Of a stretch of DNA of 33,292 nucleotides, positions 1 through 10,610 are shown in pieces. Made by a program: the position numbers and the translations under genes. The notes beneath the pieces were generated by a model. It was not told where the DNA came from. It did no database searches and saw only the letters and a program-made list of their open reading frames with translations. Each line of letters opens with the position of its first letter. The stretch's first letter is position 1. Location of the stretch: positions 1-33,292 of the forward strand of contig PUNR01000405.1 of the NCBI GenBank assembly GCA_003551805.1, in the 5' to 3' direction. Origin of the DNA: Loktanella sp. Its GTDB lineage: Bacteria; Pseudomonadota; Alphaproteobacteria; Rhodobacterales; Rhodobacteraceae.

Positions 1-55
1 AAACAGGCGTAGTCAACGTTAGCAGGGCCAGCGCAGCATAAGGCGGTAGGTGCAT
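1..55 (-). CDS. N-terminus of a minus-strand CDS truncated by the window edge; putative signal peptide (MHLPPYAALALLTLTTPV...)
   Basis: Reverse complement has AAAAGG about 9 nt before an ATG at 55 (alternative ATG at 64), then a short hydrophobic stretch open to the window edge. Confidence 0.35.
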   Translation of the reverse strand, partial: MHLPPYAALALLTLTTPV

Positions 56-140
56 CGCGTGCATCCTTTTGGTGATGTCAGGGAAAGGTGTCACCGCTAG
101 CGACGTCGCAAAGATAAGGATTACGCAGGCTATTGCAATA

Positions 141-1640
141 TCAGACTGCAAACAGCGGAAATGTCATGCCCAAAGCCCAGCCCAGAAAGACGCCCAGCCC
201 GATACCCGCGGCAAGCGGACGGTGCGTGGCCCGACCGGCCCAGCCACCCAAAGTGCCGAACAAAACGAAGAACAGCAGGATAATAGGCAGGATCAGCAGC
301 AGGAAAAACAGCCCTTCCATATCCAGCGCTGTCGCAATCCCAAGCGAGACCAGCGCATTAGCCCGCACCACCAGCACCCGCCACAGGGGGGCGCGGCCTG
401 CCTCGGTCAGGTAGGCATCGGCCAACATGAACGGCACCGCACCCGCCGCGATAGCAAGAATGATCCAGATGCGGGCATCAACGGCGAAAAAGGACGCGAC
501 ATAGATATCCAGCATCGCGCCAAAGATGCCGATGCAGAATATCGCGATAGGCAAGGCAAGGATGACGCCTGTCGCATCCCATCGCAAGGCACCCCAGCGT
601 GCCAGAAAGCCCAGAGTAATCAGCCCGAATAATGCGAAATGTACGGCCAGATAATCAGCGACCAGCACGGGCAGAAAGCCGATGTCGAACGGTAACAAAA
701 CCAGCGGTGTCAGGATCGTCGGTACCAGAGTTGCCGCCCAGAACGCCCCGCGCGGCAGGCGCTTGGGGGGTGTCTTGGCCCGCAACGGGCGTGCAAGCCG
801 CGCCAAAGGCCATGCCAGCGCTGTGACGCTGACGATCAGCAAGGCGATCCAGCCGCCCCGCGCAGCGATAGGCGTGCCCGACGGGCGTTCAAACACCGCG
901 TTCAGCCAGTCGCGTGTTTCCACCATACTGGTCGGCGCATAAAGCACGCCGACATGTTCAACCGACGGGGCCAGCACAGCACGGCGTCCGGTGCCTGCGG
1001 CGGGGTCGCCCAGCGTCTGGTCAAAGTTTGCATCAGGGTCGGTCAGGCGCAGCACGCGCAACGCCTCGGCCGCCAATGCGCCTTCCCACGCGCCGTTGAT
1101 GACAAGCAGGTTGGCAGGCAGCTCGGCGGTCACTTCGGTGGAAAACATCGACACTGCGACAACCGCATCGACGCGGTCATCGGCAATCGCCTGCCGCACG
1201 ATGATGTCGGACGCCATCGAATGCCCCAACAAGGCCAGCCGCCCATCGGCGCCATCTAGGGCCAGTGCGGCATCAATCACGCGGTCCAGCTCTTCGACCA
1301 GCAAACGGGTCGTGCCATCGACAGATGCCACATCGCCCGACATCGGCACCGCATTGCGGCCATGCCCCTGCAGATCATAATTAGCGACGATGTAACCTGC
1401 CTGCGCCAGCGTCTGGGCAAATCCCAGCATCAACTGGCGTGATCCTGCGAACCCGTGGGCAATGACGACGACAGGGGCATCTGTGGCATCGGGCAAGGCC
1501 GTCACACTCACCGGTGTATCGCCGATCTGCATTGTCGATGTCACCAGCCCGACGCCTGCCTGTTCCAGCCGCAAGATCGACAGCGCCGCACCTGCCAGCG
1601 CCACGATCAGAACCAGCATTGGCCAGAACTGCCGCATCAA
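141..1640 (-). CDS. alpha/beta hydrolase with N-terminal TM and C-terminal polytopic membrane domain
   Basis: 499 aa ORF; VVVIAHGFAGSRQ and GHSMASD (nucleophile elbow G-x-S-x-A) motifs; several hydrophobic segments in the C-terminal ~235 aa; directly abuts map. Confidence 0.85.
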   Translation of the reverse strand: MMRQFWPMLVLIVALAGAALSILRLEQAGVGLVTSTMQIGDTPVSVTALPDATDAPVVVIAHGFAGSRQLMLGFAQTLAQAGYIVANYDLQGHGRNAVPMSGDVASVDGTTRLLVEELDRVIDAALALDGADGRLALLGHSMASDIIVRQAIADDRVDAVVAVSMFSTEVTAELPANLLVINGAWEGALAAEALRVLRLTDPDANFDQTLGDPAAGTGRRAVLAPSVEHVGVLYAPTSMVETRDWLNAVFERPSGTPIAARGGWIALLIVSVTALAWPLARLARPLRAKTPPKRLPRGAFWAATLVPTILTPLVLLPFDIGFLPVLVADYLAVHFALFGLITLGFLARWGALRWDATGVILALPIAIFCIGIFGAMLDIYVASFFAVDARIWIILAIAAGAVPFMLADAYLTEAGRAPLWRVLVVRANALVSLGIATALDMEGLFFLLLILPIILLFFVLFGTLGGWAGRATHRPLAAGIGLGVFLGWALGMTFPLFAV

Positions 1641-2513
1641 TCAGATCTGATAGGTGGGGTGAAACAGACCCTTGGGCGATTTGGTGAAAATCTGGCAACC
1701 GTCGGACGTGATCCCGATGGAGTGTTCAAACTGTGCCGACAGGGACTTGTCATAAGTGACGGCGGTCCAGTCGTCTGCCAGCACCTTGGTGTCAGGACGG
1801 CCAAAGTTGATCATTGGCTCGATCGTGAAAAACATGCCCTCTTCCAGCACGGCACCCGTACCTGCACGCCCGTAATGCAGCACATTGGGCGGCGAGTGAA
1901 ACACCCGGCCCAAGCCATGCCCGCAAAAGTCACGTACAACAGACCGGCCTTGGGCCTCTGCATAAGTCTGGATCGCATGGCCGATATCACCAAACGTATT
2001 GCCCGGCTTGGCCGCTGCAATCCCCAGCATCAGCGCATCATGGGTGACATCAATCAGCTGGATTGCTTTGGGCAGCGGTTTGCCTGCGACATACATCCGG
2101 CTGGTGTCGCCGTACCAACCATCGACGATCACAGTCACATCGATGTTCAGAATATCGCCGTCAATCAGCGCATCGTCATCACGCCGCTTTTCGTGGTTCT
2201 TGGATATCGTCTCGGTCGCGCTTTTGGGGATGGGCGCGCCGGGAATCCCGTGGCAGACCACGTGATTGACCGAAATGCAGCTGGCGTGCTGATAGCCTTT
2301 GTATCCAATCGTTGCAGATATCGCACCCGCATCGGACACCATACGGGTAATCATCTGGTCCAGCGCACCGGTTGTTTGGCCGGGGACGACATGTGCTGCG
2401 ATCTCGTCAAGGATCGTGGCGGCCAGGGCGCCTGCCTTGGCCATGCCGTCGAAATCGGATGGGTCGTGAATGCGGATGCCGTCTTTGGTCAGGCGGCCTT
2501 TGTTGGTATCCAA
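1641..2513 (-). CDS. map: type I methionyl aminopeptidase
   Basis: 290 aa; HASCISVNHVVCHGIPG, DGDILNIDVTVIVDGWYGDTSRMY, GHGLGRVFHSPPNVLHYG, GMFFTIEPMI motifs. Confidence 0.96.
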   Translation of the reverse strand: MDTNKGRLTKDGIRIHDPSDFDGMAKAGALAATILDEIAAHVVPGQTTGALDQMITRMVSDAGAISATIGYKGYQHASCISVNHVVCHGIPGAPIPKSATETISKNHEKRRDDDALIDGDILNIDVTVIVDGWYGDTSRMYVAGKPLPKAIQLIDVTHDALMLGIAAAKPGNTFGDIGHAIQTYAEAQGRSVVRDFCGHGLGRVFHSPPNVLHYGRAGTGAVLEEGMFFTIEPMINFGRPDTKVLADDWTAVTYDKSLSAQFEHSIGITSDGCQIFTKSPKGLFHPTYQI

Positions 2514-2634
2514 GTCGTATATCCTTTGTCTATAAGCCCGATATATGGGATGTCACCGCAAAGTTCTAGGCCCGCAAAGGGGGGTGGCAAACCCGCCGGT
2601 GCAATCTACTTACGGCCAAACCAATCAGGAGTGT

Positions 2635-3357
2635 ATGATGCCCAACCCAACTGCTGCCATGCTGGTCATCGGTGATGAAATTTTGTCTGGCCGGACCCGC
2701 GACGCCAACATGCACCATCTGGCTGGCCGGCTGACCGAGGCCGGCATCGACCTGCGCGAGGTCCGCATCGTCAGCGATGACGCCCCTGCGATCACTGCGG
2801 CGGTCAAGGCCCTGTCAGACGGGTTCGATCATGTGTTCACCAGTGGGGGCATCGGCCCGACACATGACGATATCACCGCAGATTGCATCGCCGCAGCCTT
2901 TGACGACACGATTGACGTGCGCGATGATGCGCGCGCCTTGTTGCAAGCACATTACGACCGGTCGGGGCAGGAACTGAATGCTGCACGGCTACGTATGGCG
3001 CGCATCCCGTCAAAGGCGACGCTGATTGACAATCCGGTCAGCACGGCGCCGGGGTTCAGCATTGGCAATGTGCATGTCATGGCTGGCGTGCCGGCGGTGT
3101 TTCAGGCCATGGTCGCCAGCATCCTGCCGACGCTGACAGGCGGTGCGCCGCTGGTGTCACGCAGTCTGGCGGTAATGCGCGGCGAAGGCGATATCGCGGG
3201 ACCTTTGGGTGCTTTTGCTGTGGATCACCCTGATCTTTCGGTGGGGTCTTACCCGTTCCAGAAAGATGGTATTTACGGGGCCAATCTGGTCATTCGAGGG
3301 GCTGATCAGGCGCGTGTCGATGCAGCTTTTGCCACGTTAGAGCAGCTTTTTGCCTGA
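2635..3357 (+). CDS. competence/damage-inducible protein A (CinA N-terminal, molybdopterin-binding domain) family protein
   Basis: AAMLVIGDEILSGRTRDANMHHLA and FTSGGIGPTHDDIT motifs; AGGAG just upstream of tandem ATGs at 2635/2638. Confidence 0.92.
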   Translation: MMPNPTAAMLVIGDEILSGRTRDANMHHLAGRLTEAGIDLREVRIVSDDAPAITAAVKALSDGFDHVFTSGGIGPTHDDITADCIAAAFDDTIDVRDDARALLQAHYDRSGQELNAARLRMARIPSKATLIDNPVSTAPGFSIGNVHVMAGVPAVFQAMVASILPTLTGGAPLVSRSLAVMRGEGDIAGPLGAFAVDHPDLSVGSYPFQKDGIYGANLVIRGADQARVDAAFATLEQLFA

Positions 3358-4097
3358 TGAAACTACCATCCGTCCAGCAATGCTATGACGTGATCGACGG
3401 CACTTGGCCGCCTGCAAAACGCCAGACACTAGGGCCGTGGACAATCCGGCTGGACCCCAGCGGCAGCAGCCGTGTCAGTGCAGCGACAGCTGATGCACCC
3501 TTGCAAACGGGTGACATCGGGCAGGCGGCTGCGGCGATGATTGCAGCAAAACAGCGCCCGTTGTTCATGATCCGCGATCAGGATGCAGCGCTTGACCGCG
3601 ATCTGGACAGGCTTGGCTACCGGATCAAGGATCCGGTCAATATCTACGCCGCCTCCGTCGCAGCCATTGCCGTACAAAGACCGCCCCCCGTCACCACGTT
3701 TCAGGTCTGGCCCCCGCTTGCCGCACAGGTCGAGATCTGGGCCGCAGGCGGGATCAAGGCCGGCAGGCTTGCGATTATGGACCGCGCGCCAGCACCGAAA
3801 ACCACGATCCTTGGCCGATTGAAAGACAGGCCTGCAGGCGCTTTGTTCGTTGGGATCGCGGGGGATTGCGCGATGGTGCATGCGCTGGAAATAGCGGGAG
3901 CCTTCCGGCGGCAGGGTTTGGCACGTCAGATGACGGTCGCTGCTGCCTTTTGGGCACAAGGGCAGGGCGCGCAATGGCTGGCGCTGGTCGCAACCCGTGC
4001 AAACACGGGGGCGCATGCTCTCTATGCTTCCCTCGGGATGGCGGTTGTGGGACAGTACCACTACCGTATCCTGCCGGAGGAAGATGTTGACCGATAA
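3357..4097 (+). CDS. GNAT family N-acetyltransferase
   Basis: 246 aa; C-terminal VHALEIAGAFRRQGLARQMTVAAAFWAQGQGAQWLALVATRANTGAHALYASLGM resembles GNAT motifs A/B; TGATG overlap with the upstream gene. Confidence 0.85.
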   Translation: MKLPSVQQCYDVIDGTWPPAKRQTLGPWTIRLDPSGSSRVSAATADAPLQTGDIGQAAAAMIAAKQRPLFMIRDQDAALDRDLDRLGYRIKDPVNIYAASVAAIAVQRPPPVTTFQVWPPLAAQVEIWAAGGIKAGRLAIMDRAPAPKTTILGRLKDRPAGALFVGIAGDCAMVHALEIAGAFRRQGLARQMTVAAAFWAQGQGAQWLALVATRANTGAHALYASLGMAVVGQYHYRILPEEDVDR

Positions 4098-4653
4098 ACC
4101 GACCGCCCTTGACCTGCCGATGGTCGATCCATTGCCGGACGAGACGCAACGATACTTCGATATCTGTCAGGAAAAGTTGGGAATGGTGCCCAACGTGCTG
4201 CTTGCCTATGCATTCGACATCGACAAGCTGAATGCGTTCACGGCGTTTTACAATGATGTGATGCTTGCCCCGTCCGGCCTGTCAAAGCTGGAACGAGAAA
4301 TGATCGCGGTGGCAGTGTCGTCAGCTAATAAATGCTATTATTGCCTGACGGCGCATGGTGCGGCGGTGCGTGAATTGTCCGGTGATCCGGCGCTGGGTGA
4401 AATGCTGGTGATGAACTGGCGGGTCGCGCCGCTGGACGCCCGCCGCAAGGCGATGCTGCATTTCGCGGAAATGATGACGCTGGCTTCGGCACAGATAGAC
4501 GAAAAAGACCGCGACGCGCTGCGGCAGGTCGGTTTTTCTGATCGTGATATCTGGGATATTGCTGCTGTTGCAGGGCTTTACAATATGACGAACAGGATCG
4601 CATCAGCCACTGATATGCGCCCGAATGATGCCTATCACGCGCAGGCCCGATGA
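4084..4653 (+). CDS. peroxidase-related enzyme, AhpD/carboxymuconolactone decarboxylase-like family
   Basis: CYYCLTAHGAAVR (CxxC...H) motif; internal ATG at 4084 (MLTDKPTALDLPMVDPLP) fits the family length better than the 3997 ORF start. Confidence 0.88.
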   Translation: MLTDKPTALDLPMVDPLPDETQRYFDICQEKLGMVPNVLLAYAFDIDKLNAFTAFYNDVMLAPSGLSKLEREMIAVAVSSANKCYYCLTAHGAAVRELSGDPALGEMLVMNWRVAPLDARRKAMLHFAEMMTLASAQIDEKDRDALRQVGFSDRDIWDIAAVAGLYNMTNRIASATDMRPNDAYHAQAR

Positions 4654-5588
4654 TCAGACTGGCGGTATTTCTGGTCGGTCTGTCAGCAACGACAGCGCAG
4701 GCGCAGGTGCTGGATTTCCCGGCCAATGCCGTGTTGCAAACCAGCGAGGTCAGCGCCTTTGACAGCTATGATCTGCCGGTGGCGATCTGGGCTGATGGTG
4801 CAATCCCGACAAAACCGGTCGAAGGCGAGATCACCCGTCAGGCGTGGCGGATCAACACGCAGGCACTGACCACGCTGCAATTGTTGCGGCCTTTGCGCGA
4901 TCAGTTGCGTGACGACGGCTATTCTATCATTCTTGACTGCCAGACAGAGGCTTGTGGCGGGTTCGACTTCAGGTTTGGTACGACGACGCTGTTGCCGCCC
5001 GAGATGCAGATCAACATTGGCGACTTCCGCTTTTTGGCCGCCGAACGCAGCACTCCCGACGGGGATGAATATGTCTCGCTTTTTGTCAGCCGGACAGCGC
5101 AAGCGGGATTTGTGCAGCTGACCCGCGTCGGGCCTGCGCGTGACACGGCCACAGATATTGCGCGCCCTGCCGGTGCCGCGCCGGTTGATGCGGTTGCTGG
5201 TGATCCGCCGTCCGGTCTTGGTAAACAGTTGGACGACACCGGGCGCGCTGTTCTGGCTGATCTGGAGTTTGCGATAGGCTCATCCAGCTTGGCCGACCGT
5301 GCCTTTGACAGTCTGGCTGAAATTGCCGCCTATCTGACCCGCTATCCTGACCGGTCGATAGCACTGGTCGGGCATACGGACACATTGGGTGCCTTAGACA
5401 CCAATATCGCGCTGTCGCGGCAGCGTGCGGCTGCTGTAGTGGATCGGCTGGTGGCTGATTACGGTGTCAGCCGCAGCCGATTAGCGGCCGAGGGCATGGG
5501 ATACCTTGCACCCGTCGCGTCGAATTTGACCGCCGAAGGGCGGAGCGCCAACCGCCGTGTCGAAGTTATCGTGACATCAGCAGATTAA
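4650..5588 (+). CDS. OmpA family protein
   Basis: Signal peptide; C-terminal OmpA-like peptidoglycan-binding domain (ALVGHTDTLGALDTNIALSRQRAAAVVDRL...RSANRRVEVIV); ATGA overlap with the upstream gene. Confidence 0.9.
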   Translation: MIRLAVFLVGLSATTAQAQVLDFPANAVLQTSEVSAFDSYDLPVAIWADGAIPTKPVEGEITRQAWRINTQALTTLQLLRPLRDQLRDDGYSIILDCQTEACGGFDFRFGTTTLLPPEMQINIGDFRFLAAERSTPDGDEYVSLFVSRTAQAGFVQLTRVGPARDTATDIARPAGAAPVDAVAGDPPSGLGKQLDDTGRAVLADLEFAIGSSSLADRAFDSLAEIAAYLTRYPDRSIALVGHTDTLGALDTNIALSRQRAAAVVDRLVADYGVSRSRLAAEGMGYLAPVASNLTAEGRSANRRVEVIVTSAD

Positions 5589-5593
5589 ACTTG

Positions 5594-6349
5594 TCAGACC
5601 GCCAGTTTCAGCCCGTCCTGCATTTCGCTGTCTGTCGCAAAGATCACACGCGCGCGTCCTTCTGATTTTGCCTGATACAGGGCGCGGTCGGCCAACATGA
5701 ACAACGCGTCCAATGGCGTTTGGGGGGCAGTGACAACAGCCCCGACCGATAGTGTGACAGTCAAATGTAGGTTATCGGGGCCGGCCTGAAAAGGGATTGG
5801 ATGGGTCAGCCGTTCAGCGATGACATGCGCCTGATCCGCAGTGGTGTTGGCCAGTAGAATTGCAAATTCTTCACCCCCGATCCGCCCGATCACATCCTGG
5901 GCGCGCAAGTTGCGTTTAAGCATATAGGCAATTTATTTTAGGCAGATATCGCCTGCCTGATGGCCATATGTATCGTTGATTGCTTTGAAATGATCGGCAT
6001 CCAGCAAAAGCAAAATACCCACGTCGACCTGGTTTTTCCGCCGTTCGGCCAGTTCAAGGAAAGTGCGGCGATTGTTCAGGCCGGTCAGCCCGTCCTTGCG
6101 CGACAATAGTGAAAGCCGCCTTTGAAGGCGCACCTGATACATCATGACAGCGAAAAAGAACCATAAAAACGGCGCACCAACGACCGTGGCATTGGCGATC
6201 TGATAAACCAGACGATTGCCCGGCAGATGGGGCCCGATGTACCATGCAAAAAGAACATTCATCAGCGCGATACCAGCCGAGAACGCCACGACCCGGATCG
6301 CAATGCCATGCAGGCTGCGTGGTTCAAGGATCTGCATTATACGTTCCAT
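5594..6349 (-). pseudogene. membrane-anchored GGDEF diguanylate cyclase interrupted by one in-frame TAA
   Basis: ORFs 5933..6349 and 5594..5923 are in the same frame; joined product reads ...[15 protein letters not shown]...[54 protein letters not shown].... GGEEF active site and RxxD (RAQD) I-site are present. Confidence 0.85.
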
Positions 6350-6350
6350 G

Positions 6351-6376
6351 TTGTCCCTCGCGTGTTACGAGGACAA
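6351..6376 (-). promoter_or_regulatory. 5'UTR hairpin sequestering the Shine-Dalgarno of the GGDEF gene
   Basis: Minus-strand RNA TTGTCCTCG-TAACACG-CGAGGGACAA-C-ATG: 9 bp stem with one bulged G; the GAGGGA SD lies in the stem directly before the ATG at 6349. Confidence 0.5.
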
Positions 6377-6391
6377 ACTAGCAACGAAACC

Positions 6392-6407
6392 TTAAGAAAT
6401 GCTTAAC
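6392..6407. promoter_or_regulatory. putative CtrA box (TTAA-N7-TTAAC)
   Basis: Sequence TTAAGAAATGCTTAAC matches the known full CtrA consensus; located about 45-60 bp upstream of the GGDEF start codon. Confidence 0.55.
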
Positions 6408-6429
6408 GCGCGCAGACAAGACGCTGATA

Positions 6430-7335
6430 TCACCAGATATCAGGGCCTTTGCTGGCGAAAGCCTCAATCAGGAAATCGACGAAAGCACGCACTTTGGGCT
6501 GGGTGAAATGGCCTTGGGGGTAGACTGCGTAAACGCCTTGCCGTTCGATGGGCAGATCGGGAATTGCGTCTTGGACCAACCCTTTGCGCATCGCGTCGGC
6601 ATATAGAAAACTAGGCAAATAGGCGATGCCCAGCCCGCTGATGCAGGCGTTCAACAGCGATTGTCCATCATTCACGGTCAGCCAACCCGCTGTACGCACC
6701 TGCCGCTTTTCGCCCGATGGTGCCGTCAGTTTCCAGACAGCCGAATTGGCCTGATTGGAATAGTGCAGCAACTTGTGATTATTCAGATCGTCAATTTTTT
6801 CTGGCCTGCCGTGGGTGGCGAAATAGGCTGGGCTGGCCACCATCCGCCGTGTCGTCTCGGTCAGCTTATGTGTCTGCAATGTGCTGTCGTCGCGTTCGCC
6901 GATCCGCACGGCAAGGTCGAATCCTTCAGACACCAATTCGACATAGCGATTGTTGAGCATCATATTCACCGTGATATCGGGATATTCATTCAGGAATTTG
7001 CCCAAAATCGGTGACAGACAGTTCACCCCGAAATCTGTTGCGACGCTGATCCTGACAAGACCGGCAGGCGTGGCTTGCATCGCTGTTACCAGCGAATCCG
7101 CTTCGGTCGCGTCGTTCAGAACCTGACGCGCTCTGTCATAATAAGCGAGGCCGATTTCTGTCGGGCTGACACGCCGTGTCGTGCGATTCAAAAGGCGCGC
7201 CCCAAGGCGCGCCTCTAGGGCTGATACATGTTTCGATACCGCAGATTTCGAAACACCCATTTTCTTGGCAGCGTCAGTAAAGCCACCTTGGTCTACGACC
7301 ATGGTAAAGGCTTCCATCTCAGTGAGGCGGTCCAT
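6430..7335 (-). CDS. LysR family transcriptional regulator
   Basis: 301 aa; N-terminal HTH MDRLTEMEAFTMVVDQGGFTDAAKKMGVSKSAVSKHVSALEARLGARLLNRTTRRVSPTEIG plus substrate-binding domain. Confidence 0.95.
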   Translation of the reverse strand: MDRLTEMEAFTMVVDQGGFTDAAKKMGVSKSAVSKHVSALEARLGARLLNRTTRRVSPTEIGLAYYDRARQVLNDATEADSLVTAMQATPAGLVRISVATDFGVNCLSPILGKFLNEYPDITVNMMLNNRYVELVSEGFDLAVRIGERDDSTLQTHKLTETTRRMVASPAYFATHGRPEKIDDLNNHKLLHYSNQANSAVWKLTAPSGEKRQVRTAGWLTVNDGQSLLNACISGLGIAYLPSFLYADAMRKGLVQDAIPDLPIERQGVYAVYPQGHFTQPKVRAFVDFLIEAFASKGPDIW

Positions 7336-7339
7336 TCCT

Positions 7340-7386
7340 AATTATCCAAACAACTCGTTACAACGTTTTTACAATAGTGGATAATT
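7340..7386. promoter_or_regulatory. 9 bp perfect inverted repeat upstream of the LysR gene (AATTATCCA-N29-TGGATAATT)
   Basis: Arms 7340-7348 and 7378-7386 are exact reverse complements; a CGTT-AC-AACG dyad (7356-7365) lies between them. Confidence 0.5.
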
Positions 7387-7480
7387 GGGGCAGTAATAGG
7401 ACAAACTGCTGATGAAACACCAAAAATGCCATCCAAGGTTGCGGTTGGATGCAGATAACATGGTTAACGGATCAGCTAAA

Positions 7481-9571
<2,091 letters not shown>

Positions 9572-9576
9572 TCATA

Positions 9577-9605
9577 TGCGCACCGCAAGTGGCCTGCGAT
9601 GCGCA
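9577..9605. terminator. possible stem-loop downstream of the fasciclin gene
   Basis: TGCGCACCGC-N9-GCGATGCGCA, about 10 bp stem with one wobble or mismatch; no good T-run on the minus strand. Confidence 0.35.
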
Positions 9606-9616
9606 AATTTTGTGGA

Positions 9617-10108
9617 TTATGGCAGCAGCACAGTATCGATCACGTGAACGACGCCGTTCGATGCCGTGATATCCGCCGTGGTGACAGTGGCGTTGCCGAC
9701 CATGACACCATCCCGTCCGTCAATCTGGACTGCGGCACCGTTGACGGTGGCGACGCTTTGCACTTGTCCGGCCAATTGGTCAGATGTCACAGCACCCGGC
9801 ACAACATGATAGGTCAGGATCGCAACCAATTGATCGCGGTTTTCAGGCATCAGCAACGTGTCGACAGTGCCTGCGGGCAGCGCTGCGAAAGCGGCGTCAG
9901 TAGGCGCGAATACGGTGAACGGCCCGTCACCTTTTAGTGTTTCGACCAGATCAGCCGCCGTCAGCGCCGCGACCAAAGTGTTGAAATTGCCATTGCTGAC
10001 GGCGATGTCGACCACGTCGGGTTCTGTCGTCATGACGGGGGCACAGGCTGCCATTGCGGCAAAGCCAGCAGCGACAATCACGGATTTCATAGCAAAACGA
10101 CGGTTCAT
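9617..10108 (-). CDS. fasciclin (FAS1) domain lipoprotein
   Basis: Lipobox-like AMAAC; FAS1 motifs [25 protein letters not shown] and LTYHVVPG; ends [13 protein letters not shown]. Confidence 0.93.
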   Translation of the reverse strand: MNRRFAMKSVIVAAGFAAMAACAPVMTTEPDVVDIAVSNGNFNTLVAALTAADLVETLKGDGPFTVFAPTDAAFAALPAGTVDTLLMPENRDQLVAILTYHVVPGAVTSDQLAGQVQSVATVNGAAVQIDGRDGVMVGNATVTTADITASNGVVHVIDTVLLP

Positions 10109-10231
10109 GAACTGTTCCTTTATGTTTCAGTTAATGGTCTTACTACGCCAAAAGCGGGGCACAGGTTGTGAAACTCACGAAAACGTGACTGTGCGACATA
10201 ATGTCTGCCTGCTTAGCCCCCCTCGGTTTTC

Positions 10232-10594
10232 TTACGATCTGCTGCGGCGGAACGCGGCTTTGAGGATGTCCAGCTCTGCGCGCAGCAGGCCGATTTCGGC
10301 CCGCAGGTCGTCTGCCAAGGCTTCACCCGACAATATTGCAAGGCTGCCGATTGTGGTTCCATCCGGCAGGCGCAGCACGATGGTTTGCAACCCGTCGCTC
10401 AGGATATCTGCGGGGATCACGATTTCCAGATGCCAGACGCCCGCCTGATCGCCGGCAGACCAGCGCAAATTGTCCAAAGCCGTCGCATTATGGCTGGCCG
10501 TGATGTCGGGTTGCTCAGCCCCCGCTTCAGCCAAAGAGGCGCGCCAGATGCCTGCTTGCAGGCGCGATTGGGTCAGGACGGGTTTTGTCATCAA
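10232..10594 (-). CDS. hypothetical protein with C-terminal heptad-like helix
   Basis: 120 aa ORF with GC3-type composition consistent with neighbours; tandem with 10611..11384 on the same strand. Confidence 0.7.
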   Translation of the reverse strand: MMTKPVLTQSRLQAGIWRASLAEAGAEQPDITASHNATALDNLRWSAGDQAGVWHLEIVIPADILSDGLQTIVLRLPDGTTIGSLAILSGEALADDLRAEIGLLRAELDILKAAFRRSRS

Positions 10595-10610
10595 GGATGT
10601 TCCTGTTTGG

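Noticed and set aside
69-632. + strand 187 aa ORF antisense to the hydrolase
   Set aside because: Low-complexity Gln/Arg/Asp-rich shadow ORF from high-GC coding sequence; no motif; the opposite strand codes for a clear protein.
1455-2675. + strand 406 aa ORF opposite map
   Set aside because: Antisense shadow of the confident methionyl aminopeptidase; composition (His/Gln/Cys/Arg-rich) is typical of spurious ORFs.
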